DNA of 64,000 nucleotides from Durusdinium trenchii (GCA_963970005.1 CAXAMN010006668.1:932117-996116), one strand, 5' to 3'; numbered from the stretch's first letter, positions 24,290-36,025 are shown. Notes: a model not told the origin generated them from the sequence alone. Translations and numbers: made by a program.

Positions 24290-24385
24290 GGGCAGCCGGG
24301 CAGACAGGCTCAACCGGGCAACCGGGCATACCGGGCAAGCAGGCCAACCGGGCAAACGGGCAAACCGGGCAACCGGGCGCGCGCC
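24290..24385 (+). repeat. ACCGGGCA minisatellite
   Basis: About ten imperfect 8-9 base units with the core ACCGGGCA, some with AAACGGGCA variants. Confidence 0.85.
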
Positions 24386-24414
24386 AGACATCAAACTGCG
24401 CACTCGACTCGACT

Positions 24415-25075
24415 CTGCCTTCTCCAGGCGCTGGTGGCTTTGCCTCACCTGCATCATCTCTTTCAAACCAAGCTGGTGCACAAAGGGTAGGTCTGCGTGA
24501 ACCAGAGTCAATCATCCTTTCTACCAGAGATGTTGGCATCGTCCTTGAAGGAAAAATCCTTGTCCATTCACGTCAGGTCTAAGGCACCCCTTTGGAACGC
24601 ATGGTAGAACGTATTGATTGCATTAAGGCCTCCCCGATCCAAAGCATAAAATCTAGTCTGAGACAGAGTATGGTTTGGGTATTGTTCCACCCGTCCTCTA
24701 CCGTTTTCCATGTGCGCGCACAAAACACAAAACAGTTGGTTCTTAATAAGTCACAAATGCAAAAATTACCGGATGTGTCTTTCTGTCAACTGCATCACGG
24801 TATACACTGCATCAATGCTTCGGAATTTCAGAATGAAAATGGTCTCTACCTCTTTATGAGGTCTTGTTGCTGTTTTTGCCAGAGTTTTGCTCAGCTGAGC
24901 CTAGCACTGCCTCCCACTCCCAGAATCATGGATTCAGGATTCATATTAAACTTGACACGACAAGAAACAAAGAAGCAAAAACACAAACAGACAAGAAGTC
25001 TTAACGTTCCATCCGACTCCATCTGGCCTTCCCTGGGTTCGGGTGGCATTTGGTCACCTGCCGACACGGAACCAA
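24415..25075 (+). repeat. Dispersed 0.6-0.75 kb family, diverged copy 1
   Basis: Aligns in the same orientation with 30402-31004 and 31264-31854, but much more diverged. It carries both copies of the internal 36-base core (24418 and about 25023), each starting GCCTTC and ending TCACCTGC, about 600 bases apart. The long open frame over this copy (24592-25257) is not conserved in the other copies. Confidence 0.7.
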
Positions 25076-25079
25076 CTCC

Positions 25080-25880
25080 GGAAACGGGTCTACGAGTGTG
25101 TTGGGCCTGGGACCTTGCAAATGCAATTGGTGCCCCTAAGGACCAAATGGCCAGCCCCAACTTACGAACTCCCCTAAACAAATCACGGGGGTTGGCAAGA
25201 GGCCAACCTCAAGATTTCAAGGCCGTACCCTCAAGCGCTCTCATTGTTTTTGGATAGGTTGTGCCTTTAACCAACGTCGGTGCACGCCGCTGTTCTTTTT
25301 TATGATGTCTTTTCAATTTTGGATGAGGTCCACAACCCTATGGGCTGAAAAGTACTGACGACCCTTCAAAATGATAGATTCTGGGAGCATCTGAAATATA
25401 TGCGCATATCATATACAAATATATATATAAGTGTACATCTCAAAATTAGTTTTCCTCAAAGAGAAGTGCTACTTTCACTCACCACTTCTCGCATCCGCGC
25501 CTTTTTCGCCCTCTTCACTCAGTCTTTCGTGTTTCATGGAATGACAATCCGTGATCTCACAGGATTTGCGCTGGGATGCTCGCGAGGACTATAGGATACA
25601 CCCTCCACCTTTAGGCGCAGACACTCTGCAACCTAGGGTGTTCTGCCTGGTCACACCAGACAAATCCCAAGGCACTCTACGCTAGATCCCAACGCACTTA
25701 AAAGAATCGGCCACACGAATGATGATGAAGAAGGGCCAGCACAGCAGCCAATGGCCGAGTGGAAGGCGCTCTGTACCATGGGTCTGCGGTGCGGCCCAAA
25801 CCTGGAAATGGCGTCTGCCCAACTCGAGGCAGAAGGGACGCACTCCCCAAAGAGCATGGTCTTCGGCGAAAACAGAAAGG
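25080..25880. other. No gene recognised
   Basis: Short unassigned frames only; a short AT-rich stretch near 25400-25440. Confidence 0.4.
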
Positions 25881-26859
25881 CATGGACCAAATGGCACTAC
25901 CCCATGCTGGTTGACTTGCGACATGGTCACCGCTACCATAGCATCACCTCCATGGCATCTCAGCCAGCGTGGCATAATGACCAGCGCAGCGCCACCACGG
26001 CTACCGTGGCATCACCGCCCACACCATGGCAGCACCCCCACACCACTGCAAGCTTGCAATTACCAGCAGGGCGTCGCCACCAGGCCGGGTGGCGCTGAAA
26101 AATTGTCACCGCGGCCATGGCCTCACCTCCATTGCATCGCAACCATGCAATTTCCAGCATGGTTGACTTAAAAAGAGTTGGCACAGCCAACATGGCATCA
26201 CCTCCATGGCATCGCAGCCTTGCAATGACCAGCGTGGCGTAATGACCAGCGTGGCACCACCACCATGCTGGTTGACTTTAAAATCCTGGTACAGCTACCA
26301 TGGCATCCCTTCCATGGCATGGCAATCTTGCAACTGTTTCCTTTGACAATGGTCGTGGCCAGCAGGGCATCACTGGTTGACGTTGAAAACCGTAACGGCT
26401 ACCATGGCAGCACCCCCAGGGCATTGCAAGCTTGCAATTGCCAGCAGGCATCACCACGATGCTGGACGACGCTGAAAATTGTCACCTCCATTGTGTTGCA
26501 ACCATGTAGTTTCCATCAAAGCAACTCCACCATGCTGGTTGACTTTAAAATCCCCACCATGATGGGTGCCCCTGGCAATGGTCACGGTTAGCATGGCATC
26601 CCCTCTCTGGCATGGCAAATCGACAATTACCAGCAGGGCACCGCCCCTATGCTGGTTGATTGTGACATGGTTAATGCAACCATGGCAAACTGCTCCATGG
26701 CATCGCAAGGTTACAGCTACTAACACAGCATCACCACTCTGCTGGTTGCCACGGCTGCACCTCCATGGCGTCGCAACTTGGCAGTGACCAGCATGGCCTC
26801 CAACTTTGAAAAAGGTCACGGCTCCCTGGCTCACTTCCTGGGCATCGCAACCGCACAAT

Positions 26860-26985
26860 GACCAGCATGTCATCACTACCCTGCTGCTCGGGTCATCTTC
26901 CTGGTATCGCCACCAGGGTTGCTCGAGGCATCTCTCTTTCCAGGTCTCCAGGGTTGCTCGAGCCATCTCCCTGTAGCTCCGCCAG
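26860..26985 (+). repeat. Internal direct repeat, copy 1
   Basis: A segment starting GACCAGCATG and containing CATCACTACCCTGCTGCTC and CAGGGTTGCTCGAG recurs at about 27415-27540 with moderate divergence. It is a higher-order duplication inside the minisatellite. Confidence 0.75.
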
Positions 26986-27414
26986 GAGTGCTGGATTTGA
27001 AACTGGTCGTGGCAACCATGGCATCACTTCCATGGCATCGCGACCTTGTAACTAGCAGTAGGCACCGCCACCACGCTGGTTAGCGCAGAAAATGGCCACG
27101 GCTACCGCTGCATCACCACCATGGCATCGCCGCCTAGGGGCCAGCACGTACCAGCATGGCATCACCACCATGCTGGTTGACTTCAAAGATTGGCGTAGCT
27201 AACATGGCATCCCCTCCATGGCATGGCAATTTTGCAATTAGCATCAGCGCATCACCGCCATGCAGGCTGCCTATGACAATGGTCATGGCTACCAGGGCGT
27301 CACCTCCCTGGCATTGCAAACCGGCAATTACCAGCAGGGCATCACCCCCATGCCGGTTGACTTTGAATTGGCAAATAGTACAAGTACCAGCGAGGCATCA
27401 CCACCGTGCTGGTT

Positions 27415-27540
27415 GACCAGCATGGCATCACTACCCTGCTGCTCAAGTCATCTCCCTGGTATCTCCACCAGGGTCGCTCGAGTCATCTACCTTCCCTGGT
27501 CTCTCCAGGGTCGCTCGAGTCATTGCCCTTCCCTAGTCTC
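27415..27540 (+). repeat. Internal direct repeat, copy 2
   Basis: Partner of 26860-26985, about 555 bases downstream. It marks the 3' edge of the minisatellite. Confidence 0.75.
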
Positions 27541-27586
27541 TCGAGGGGTGCTCTAGTCATCTTCCTGGTTCCCCCGTGTCTTTAAA

Positions 27587-27603
27587 AGCCAGTTTGGCTC
27601 AAA
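27587..27603 (+). other. Possible relict spliced-leader sequence
   Basis: AGCCAGTTTGGCTCAAA matches 15 of 17 bases of the 3' part of the dinoflagellate spliced leader as I recall it (AGCCATTTTGGCTCAAG). Relict leaders are left when trans-spliced mRNAs are reverse-transcribed and reinserted. A chance match of this quality in 64 kb is unlikely but not excluded. Confidence 0.35.
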
Positions 27604-27609
27604 GGGAAC

Positions 27610-30400
27610 CTTGAGGCAAAATGTTAAAACAAAGCATAGTTAATGAGATGAACAATGCACACCCAAGCCTTCCAAGCCTGATGCGCAATTGTAGATGTAT
27701 GTATACATATATTACACTCCGTAAAAGTAATGGCGCAGCAACCCTAATTTGGAAGAGAGCGCCATCTGCCCACCTAAAAATGAATTCCGGGCTACAACAA
27801 AACATTGCTATTGTGGCGGCAAGACTTGTCAGTGCCAAAAATGATGCGCCATCCGATGTGCCATCTACTTGGCTAAAATGTCCTCGCTGTGGCATTTGCT
27901 TTGCTAAAATTGGTGCCTGGTATCTCCACTGCAGTTGTTGCTTCCTTAGCGTTTGTTTCCTTGCCCTTTCCTTTTGCTGGCATGTTGAGGTGCGCCGTCC
28001 ACCTTCGCCCGAAGATGGGCAATTCTCGACGGCTTGGGTATTCTTTTCCGCTAATGTGTGCAAGTTACTGGCGCAACTCTTTTCCTTCTTTCTTTCTCTC
28101 TCTCTCTCTCTCTTCTTTCTTTCATGTCTCTCTCCTCTCTTGTTTTTGCCAACGGCATTGTTTGCGACTCCAGAGGAAACTGTGTTTTTCGGCTTGGATT
28201 ACATTAGTAGGTGTGCATGATGATTGATATGTTTGGTGGGGGTTGAGGTTGGGTGAGGGGCTAATGATGTTGGCTTGGATGTGCTTCGAAGATGATGTCA
28301 CATGCACAAACGCTTTGGAAGATGCGGGTGGGCGGGTTGGGTAGGGGGCTAATGACGTGGGTTTGGATGTGCTTCGAAGATGATGCCACATTCCTTCAAC
28401 GACCCATAGCAAGAAAGAACACGCCTGCAACATCGACAGGCTGATGCTGTATGTGAAATCCTAGATCTTTCGCAACAATGCCACCAAAGATCGGTGGCAG
28501 GCAGTGGGAGAGCTCTGTCGCAAGGCGATGTGCCACTGAGAAAAAATGTTTGCTTGATATGGGAGCCGCCCACTGCATATATGTCAGAGTGAGAAGCACG
28601 AACGATTGGTTTAAGCAGAAAAACATAATACAAAAAGCAACACTTCAAATAATCAAACTTGTGACCACCACGTAAAAGCAACACCATGAACACGCAGCCT
28701 GACTGGGAACACCAATCACAAGACATGACTTTTAACAAACACGAGAACAAAACATAGCAACTAAACTGCTACGAAAAACGCCTCCCACCTGAAACCAGAA
28801 ATTGAACACAGAACCTGACTAGGGAGGATCGAAAAAGTACCTTCAAGAACACAATGTTTTTGACAACACGGATGAAATCGCCGAGAATTTGATATGTTAA
28901 CAATTTTCAACACAATGTTTTTGACACCAATAATGAAATTACCAGAAACCTCCATTTTGTAACATGTACAACCAAAACCATCCTTGGCACAATCGCCAAA
29001 AACTCCAGGGTCACCAACTACGCCGTAGCCTTGTTTTTCTCTCCTCTTTATTGTTTTCTCGTTATCTTTCCCTATCTTTCTTTATTCTCTCTTTTTCTCC
29101 GGCCTCTTCTCCATGTTGTTTTCCTACTTATTTTGGGTCCTTTCTGCCGCTTTTTCTTTTTACTTTCTTTGTCTTCTCTTTCTCTTCTGTCCTCTCTCTC
29201 TCTCTCACTCTCTCTTTCTCTCCCTCTCTCTCTCATTTCATTATTCGTTGTTTTTGTTTCTTTGTCTATCTTCTCTCTTGTTGCTCTGGTGCTGTATGGA
29301 ATGTTGTGCAAGAATCACAGCAGTTTTCAGCAGTGTGGAACTAGAGGCAGGTTCGACACGGAGAAAGGGGTGGCTGCCCTGGCCAAAGTGCAAGTGTCGA
29401 AAGAGTTGGGCCATCTACTCCTGTTTTATGTTGCCAAATTGATGAGTGAATTTCGTCAATGTTAAGAAAGAATCGGAATGGTGCAATTTCCTCGATTGCT
29501 TTTGCTTTATACTGACGGACACTTACTTAGAACACATTTTTTCCAAAATGAAAAACAGCACACTTAGAACCTTTTGGCTGGAAACCCCAGGCTTAGAATC
29601 CAAAACTGCAGACTTACTTATAACTTATAATCGTTAAGCCTTGAGTCGCGGGTGTTGCAGGGGTAATGCAAAAGCTAAAGACTAGCGCAAGTCCAAGTTA
29701 CTTTCTCCAGAATTTCTGATGTGAATCGCCATATATACACAAAAGGATCATCAGCCATCCTTGTGCTTTTTGATGCATGTCATGCTAATGCCTTTCCAAA
29801 GGTTCTATGTGCAGGCCTCTCCAGAAAGGTTCTATGTGTACATTTTGGTTCTAAGCATATGTTCTACCGGGTCGAAAAAGACAAAATAGAGTTGTAAAAA
29901 TTGGTTCTAAGTTAAAGTCTGTTAGTATAGTCTATCGGGGCTGATACGTCTATAGCTGCCTCCTGTGGGGAGTAGATGGCGCAACGCCGGTGTTCAGGAA
30001 TGCCCAGTAGATGGCTCAATTAAAAATTCCAGGGCAACTTACTTTCCAAAGGGAGTATGTATATTGATGTATTTTGTATATTGTCGTTGTCTGATGACCT
30101 CAGTGCTCCGCCACTTCAACGCTAAAAGAATAGACCATGCCTTGCCCAGGCATTGGCGGCTCTAGCTCACCTGGGATTGGGCAAGATTTGCAATGATTGA
30201 CTTCACTGCATGTGCTTGCAAAGCTGTTCAAAAATGAGTAATTCCGATTTGATTGTCGTAGCAAATAGTATGTTTGTGCTAGCAAGTCTTCAACACGCAA
30301 ATACAACCACTCGCCGCGAAAAGTAACAAAAAGGTGTAGAAGAAGACGAAGAAGAAGAAGAAGAACAACAACAACAACAGCAAGAAGTTCGACTCGGCTG
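27610..30400. other. No supported gene; CT-rich tracts and a local duplication
   Basis: A plus-strand frame of 199 codons (27621-28220) follows the possible leader relic but ends in low-complexity CT-derived '(S/L/F)n' and has no domain. CT runs lie at about 28085-28135 and 29180-29240. A block with GGATGTGCTTCGAAGATGATG is duplicated at about 28258-28300 and 28345-28390. Confidence 0.45.
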
Positions 30401-30401
30401 A

Positions 30402-31004
30402 ATCAACATCTTGTGTCACAAAGCAAAGGAACATCTTTTGAAAGTTCTACATGACAAACAAATCAACCGCCATTTGTTGTGGCACCTGTGAACCTGAATG
30501 GTCTTTGTCTATTGCTGAGGCCGTAATTAGTTTTGGTTCAGCCACAGTTAAGCTCAGCTATGCCTAGACTGGCACCGACAATAATGAATTCAATTCATTC
30601 CTACATATTGAACATGACAAAACACGGAATGGAGGAGGAAAGAACCAACAAACAATGACGCCAGCTGGTGTCAAAAAGGTCTTGGCTTTTGCATTTCCAT
30701 CCATCATCATCCAGCCAACTCCATCCCACTGGCCTTCTCTGGGTTCTGGTGGCATTTCATCACCTGCCGAAGAGGAGTCAGCTACAGGACAGCTGCTAAA
30801 CTCGTAGATGCCTTGTCCACATTCATGGCATGAGGTGATTCCGACATCCTCTGATCCTCTCTGACCCACCCGACTCCAGCTGAAGCCGCTACGTTCAACA
30901 CCTTCTGAGTGATGTCCTTCTGGGAAATTGGGAATAATAGAGGGGTCAGGGTCACGGTCAGTGCAGGTACCTATTGGTCGTACACGACCGGGGGTCTCCT
31001 CAGT
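30402..31004 (+). repeat. Dispersed family, copy 2
   Basis: About 97% identical to 31264-31854 by eye. Its 5' part is replaced by a GAA/ACA microsatellite at 30345-30385. It contains one copy of the 36-base GCCTTC...TCACCTGC core near 30728. The minus strand keeps an open frame shared with copy 3. Confidence 0.85.
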
Positions 31005-31013
31005 ATTAATCAA
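30564..31013 (-). CDS. Repeat-borne open frame, unknown
   Basis: About 149 codons. The last 120 or so residues are nearly identical to the frame at 31421-31804 in the next repeat copy, including TSCHECGQGIYEFSSCPV and AGDEMPPEPREGQ. The last string survives as AGDQMPPEPREGQ in the older copy 1. Persistence in a diverged copy is mild evidence for a real peptide, but no domain is known and the frame may simply be inherited with the repeat. Confidence 0.25.
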   Translation of the reverse strand: MINTEETPGRVRPIGTCTDRDPDPSIIPNFPEGHHSEGVERSGFSWSRVGQRGSEDVGITSCHECGQGIYEFSSCPVADSSSAGDEMPPEPREGQWDGVGWMMMDGNAKAKTFLTPAGVIVCWFFPPPFRVLSCSICRNELNSLLSVPV

Positions 31014-31106
31014 CCAACCAATAGGAAAAGGCCATCAATGCTTCTGAGAAGAAAGGTGCAACCTTTGAAAGATACAAGTCTGTAGCCTTCAGCTCACATG
31101 AGTGGC

Positions 31107-31854
31107 AGAGTTTGGATCTACCTTTCTTGACAGAAATTGCTATGATTGGCCTTTTGCTTCTGATTTGCCTGCAATTACATTCACTAGAGATAAAATTCAT
31201 CAAAACAGCCACCTGACTGCATCTGAGCCTTCCCCAGGTGCTGGCGGCATTGCCTCACCTGCGATCAACATCTTGTGTCACAAAGCAGAGGAACATCTTT
31301 TGAAAGTTCTACATGACAAACAAATCAACCGCATTTGCTTTGGTACCTGTGAACCTGAATGGTCTCTGTCTATTGCTGAGGCCATGTTTTTGCTTCAGCC
31401 ACAGTTGAGCTCAGCTATGCCTAGACTGGCACCGACAATAATGAATTCAATTCATTCCTACATATTGAACATGACAAAACACGGAATGGAGGAGGAAAGA
31501 ACCAACAAACAATGACGCCAGCTGGTGTCAGAAAGGTCTTGGCTTTTGCATTTCCATCCATCATCATCCAGCCAACTCCATCCCACTGGCCTTCTCTGGG
31601 TTCTGGTGGCATTTCATCACCTGCCGAAGAGGAGTCAGCTACAGGACAGCTGCTAAACTCGTAGATGCCTTGTCCACATTCATGGCATGAGGTGATTCCG
31701 ACATCCTCTGATCCTCTCTGACCCACCCGACTCCGGCTGAAGCCGCTACGTTCAACACCTTCTGAGTGATGTCCTTCTGGGAATAATAGAGGGGTCAGGG
31801 TCACGGTCAGTGCCAGGTACCTATTGGTCGTACACGACCGGGGGTCTCCTCAGT
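31107..31854 (+). repeat. Dispersed family, copy 3 (fullest)
   Basis: The fullest unit, about 745 bases, with both 36-base cores (about 31229 and 31579). It is followed head-to-tail by copy 4. The plus strand reads the cores as EPSPGAGG.ASPA-like and PSLGSGG.SSPA-like peptides in copies 3 and 4. Confidence 0.85.
31421..31804 (-). CDS. Repeat-borne open frame, second copy
   Basis: About 127 codons, almost identical in sequence to the frame in the preceding repeat copy. The N-terminal start differs because of an indel near 31779. Function unknown. Confidence 0.25.
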   Translation of the reverse strand: MTLTPLLFPEGHHSEGVERSGFSRSRVGQRGSEDVGITSCHECGQGIYEFSSCPVADSSSAGDEMPPEPREGQWDGVGWMMMDGNAKAKTFLTPAGVIVCWFFPPPFRVLSCSICRNELNSLLSVPV

Positions 31855-32175
31855 TCGGATCTACCTTTGATGACATGTTGTGTCTGATTTGCCTGCAATT
31901 GCATTCGCTAGAGATAGAAATAGGGCCACTTGACTTGACTGCATCTGAGCCTTCCCCAGGTGCTGGCGGCTTTGCCTCACCTGCGATCAACATCTTGTGT
32001 CACAGAGCAAGGGAACATCTTTTGAAAGTTCTACATGACAAACAAATCAACCGCAATTGTCTTGGTACCTGTGAACCTGAATGGTCTCTGTCTCTTTCTG
32101 AGGTCGTGTTTTTGCTTCTGTCACACTTTGGTATTGAACCACATTCCGAAGGGGGAGAGAAAGAAACATGTTAAA
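31851..32175 (+). repeat. Dispersed family, truncated copy 4
   Basis: Repeats the first ~280 bases of copy 3, then diverges near 32120. Confidence 0.8.
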
Positions 32176-32597
32176 CGACCAAAACTGCGTCATGTCCACG
32201 TGCGTCATTTGACAGTTTTATCCCCGAGGAATTCATCTCAACGATGGAAACGTGGGTTCCTGGTGGCATTTGAAGCGACGTTCTGTGGAACCCGCTGCCA
32301 AGTGGAACCTTTCTGGAGAACAACTGAAGCCTTGGCGGGTGGCAACATCCACTAGAAGTATACTGCCCTCAGGAACAATACAAACACTAAAACAAACCTT
32401 CTCGTCGGAATTTACAAAATTCCTTGAAGAATTCATGGACTGTCAAATGGAAGCAAATAAGTAATGGTGCAGGGTAGTCCAAACAAATGATTCTTTATTG
32501 GACTCCAAATCAAGATCGGGGACTGCACCAACATGGGTCACCCCCATGTCATTCTTTTAGTATGAAGCTTCAGGCGACCATTGCGACTGCTTTCCAC

Positions 32598-32745
32598 CTC
32601 TCTTTCCCCCAGTTGCGCGCGGTGTCTCAGTTGGGATGAATTCCCCTCGATCCGCCGCCTCGATCTCCTCCAGGATCCCAGTTGCGCGCGCCTGGATGGA
32701 AGTAGCCCGAACAAGTCCTAACAAAGTTTCATTCATGGATCCAGC
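32598..32745 (-). CDS. Candidate exon, unknown protein
   Basis: A pyrimidine-rich stretch and AG acceptor (GATTCTGAG) lead into AGSMNETLLGLVRATSIQAR and then ATGILEEIEAADRGEF. The exon ends at a GT donor (AGAG/gtggaa). The amphipathic, Glu-rich composition is protein-like. The frame can also be read beyond the donor to a stop at about 32558. No family recognised. Confidence 0.4.
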
Positions 32746-32759
32746 CTCAGAATCTCCAG

Positions 32760-35030
32760 GGGGGACGGGGAGAAGGTTCCACCAATGATGTTTGATCGTT
32801 TCCCGCACGATCGAGAATCGATCGTTTTTCGATGCGATCGAGATGATGCAGATCTGAATGGTTTCACGTGACTGACAATGTGTGCGACGTGTGTTTCTTC
32901 TGGGGTGAAGACTGTGAGGTTGTGAAATGTAAAGAAGCAGAAAAATTGGGTGATTGATGCTGAACAGTGTGGTGGTTAAGAAGTTGTTAACAGTATGCTG
33001 AACAGTATTTTCTGTGGTTTATGATGTAGTGAAGGGCAGCATGGTGATATGTAGATAATGCTGTGAACAGTGTGGTAGTTTGTCCTGTCAAAAAGTGTAT
33101 ATAGTAGGATGACTTGCGACGTGGTGAAGCATAGTTGCATTGCCCTTTTCTCTAACATCTTCACCTTGCGGCATGTGTCTGCAGAAATCCATCCTTGTCA
33201 TTCCTTTCCAGTACTTTTCTCCAGATGTTCTTACTTTTCCACGCTTTTCATAGACGTGCGTGCGTCGTTTGTCTCCATTCGCTACACCTTGCGGATTCTA
33301 CGTAGATTTCTCTGCTTTCTGTGCCTCTAAAGTACTTTTCCCTAGGTACTACAAGCTTCAGAAATAGGATTTGCGGAGCCTAGATGAGGTAGGTTCTCCT
33401 TCTGGCAACGAAGGCACTATCCACTGAACTCGTCTGCATGTTTTGGGGGTGTCCTCTTGCTCGGAGCGGCTCCGATGCTGGACAACTCCAGAATCAAAGA
33501 GGGCTGTTCGGTGAGTCAATCTTGGGGGTATCCTATCACCAGGGCCTCAGATGATGATGGTTAGGTTGCAGGCCTTCCTCTAGATATATATAATGATAAT
33601 TGTTTACCGACTGTGACAGGTACAGTACAAGGACACCCCCAAGTTCCATCCAATATAATGCCTCATTGGAAGTGCTCGCTCGCACGGGTGGCTTTTCTGA
33701 AATGAACTGCAGGTGGTAAACACTGGCCATCGCAGGCAAGAATGACAACACACACGCGCCTCTGGAAGGTTACCGAGTCAGAAAAACAACATGCATGAAA
33801 CGTGGCAAACTCTTGGGATCTCTTGGGTAATAATCTACTGTTAAAAAGAAAGCTCGACATATTCTTCCAGAGTGGCAGACCTCGTGTCATTCCTCCCCGT
33901 CCCTGCCTTCTCGAAAGTTGGGCACCTCTAAAGTCGGCACCTCCTCGTCAGAGAAACCCAAGCGAAACCCAGCAGCGAGACCTCTGAAATCTCCAGCAGC
34001 CGCGGAAGTCACTTCCTAGTCGTAGATAGAGTACCAGAGTGTCCATAGCAAACCAGATGCCAGATGGTTACAAACCATGAGGTGGACCACTGCTCCTAGC
34101 AAATCGACCAACAACTCTATGACTCTATGACACTTATCAAGCCACGGGTCGCAGCCATCTCCAACATATGAGACCCTACCGGGAAAGCTTTGAACTTGAT
34201 TGATGTCCAGGGATATGGTATAATTACTACTGTTCTTGGACGAAATCCTGCAAACATGAGGCATATGGAAACCAGTGTAAATATGTTGCTGTAACATAGA
34301 TTTGTATCACTCCAACTCTCACGGGGCTTCACTGGACCTCCAAAACGTCCGGAAATTCGAGCATACATGATGGTGTTGCAATGTTTTGCACCTACCTCAT
34401 TGAGTAAAACTTGAGAATTTTGAGCCCTGGCAGTGATTGTAAGCACTGCATAGAGTCACATTTGTCTTTACCGAGTTGTGGAATTGGTTGTATACTGTAT
34501 TTGTACATGTATTCCTTTTGTTGAGGTTCTTGCCATACATCTGATCTGTATGATGGTAGCATCTCCGTCGGTCCTCGGTCGGCAGCGGCACCGAGACCAC
34601 GGAGCCGGGGCTTCGCTCGGTCCCTGAGACGTCGATGGAGACAGAAGCACTGAGACGGCAGGGGTTCACCTGGGGGAAGCAGTATGAAGCACAAGGGGGA
34701 AGGCAGTAGGTATAGGATGGTATAGATATGTATGTATATAGGTAGGTAGTAGGATAGTGGCTTGTTTTGATGTCTGGTGGCTTTTGGAACGTGTCCAAGC
34801 ACTTGAGGGTGGACAAATTCTAGCTTCAATAAAAGAAAGAGCTGCACCAGTGGGGCTTCATGGAAGCCTCATGGGTTGGCATGGCCAGCTCTTGATCGAC
34901 GGTGCGGAATGTCTGAAACCTGCGCCACTGGATACAATGGGATATCACGCAAAACACGACTTGAAAGTGAGCTGAACTGGGCATGTTCGGCAAGCGTCGA
35001 TTGATCGCCGTCGATTGATCGCCCTACCAT
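32760..35030. other. No supported gene
   Basis: Short unassigned frames. A GC-rich patch near 34560-34680 is open on several frames. Nothing recognised. Confidence 0.4.
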
Positions 35031-35039
35031 GGCATCGCG

Positions 35040-35156
35040 TTGCATCGCGTTTCGACGACGGCATGGAGGCCTCCTCCATCGGTGACCGACGCGCGTCGAC
35101 CGGACCCCCCTCCCTTCTGGGCCTGTTCTCATTGGAGACAGAGATGCACTCCCAGC
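35040..35156 (-). CDS. Candidate exon, unknown protein
   Basis: Minus-strand acceptor (GAGCTGCAG) leads into WECISVSNENRPRREGG and then PVDARRSPMEEASMPSSK. GC-rich and hydrophilic. The 3' boundary is not resolved. It may join the exon candidate just upstream. Confidence 0.3.
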
Positions 35157-35213
35157 CTGCAGCTCGGGCGCCAGCATCAAACCACCATTTTGGTACCTTG
35201 GCTTGGTCTTAGA

Positions 35214-35310
35214 TCCCCTCGCAAGTGTATCTTAGCCTTTAGCCATGTGCCAGTGAATCCCAACTCCTCGGCTGCTTCCCAAATTCCACGCTGGCGCCGG
35301 TGCCCATTCA
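35214..35310 (-). CDS. Candidate exon, unknown protein
   Basis: Minus-strand frame RGIWEAAEELGFTGTWLK, continuing AKIHLRGDLRPSQ, between an AG (GGCGCCAG) and a GT (CAAG/gtacca). Protein-like composition; not recognised. Confidence 0.3.
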
Positions 35311-35766
35311 GGTCACCACCCCGGTCCGACGCGCTGGCACCTCGGAGGGCGCATAGGCGGCCACCCGGAGGCCCAAAGGCATCATGGCCTGTCGCCGGCT
35401 GACGTGGGTGTCTGCTTGCGTTGCAGACCTGCGTCGAAGAGAGGAGAGTCCTGCAAAAAGGAAACAGAAAAACGAGACGAACTCTGAACAACTTGAGATT
35501 CCGAAATATCTTTCCGAAACATGATCTTCCTCCATCCATATAAGCCCGGTTTGTGTGACCAAACAGCAATCTGGAATGCATGTGTATCAGCGTCTTCTCC
35601 AAGTGTTGGTGATCCCATGTGTTGGTCTTGTGCCTTGTGCTCTATCTAGGACTGCACAACAGCAACAACAGCACCCCAAATTCCCGACAGGTCGATGCAG
35701 GAATTGCTCGGACGCCGGACGCTGGTTCCCGGGTCACTCCCAGTTGCTTGTCGTGGTACCCCAATG

Positions 35767-35871
35767 CTATTAGGAACAATGTTCGCTACTAGGGGCTCCT
35801 GGCATCGCTACTAGGAGCAAGGACGCTAGGGGCTCCTGGCCGTACTACTAGGAGCAAGAAGCTATTAGGTT
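35767..35871 (-). repeat. CTAGTAGC-family array 2
   Basis: Reverse-complement orientation: GCTACTAGGGGCTCCTGG, GCTACTAGGAGCAAGGACG, CGTACTACTAGGAGCAAG. The last unit reads GCTATTAGGTTGG, that is, it changes into the start of the 21-base family found 150 bases further on. Confidence 0.9.
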
Positions 35872-36025
35872 GGATGACTTATAGCTGACCACAGGTTCTG
35901 TTCCATGGTGTCATCTACCCATCACCTCCATGCCACGTCTCGGACATTCGCCTGATAGCTCTGCTTCGCCGCGCGGAAGGCCTCAATTGGGGGGTCCACT
36001 CTGGGCTCAAAGTTTGTGTGCCATC

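Larger units (their letters stand above)
25890..27570. repeat. Long degenerate minisatellite (CATGGCATC / CCAGCA type)
   Basis: About 1.7 kb of imperfect repeats built from ACCATGCTGGTTGACTT, CATGGCATCACC, GGCATCGCA and ATTACCAGCAGGGC blocks in a loose higher-order unit of roughly 90-130 bases. Frames of up to 171 codons across it are rich in Gly-Gly-Asp-Ala and are best explained by the repeat, because both strands stay open. Confidence 0.85.

Noticed and set aside
26451..26966. 171-codon Gly/Asp-rich protein
   Set aside because: Lies wholly in the degenerate minisatellite, which is open on both strands.
29031..29465. Hydrophobic 'membrane protein' frame
   Set aside because: The Leu/Ser/Phe runs come from CT-rich low-complexity sequence, open in three frames.
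35767..35871. Terminal inverted or direct repeats around the other CTAGTAGC arrays
   Set aside because: Flanks of the 8.36, 35.77, 39.59 and 52.20 kb arrays were compared by eye; only repeat-internal matches were found.
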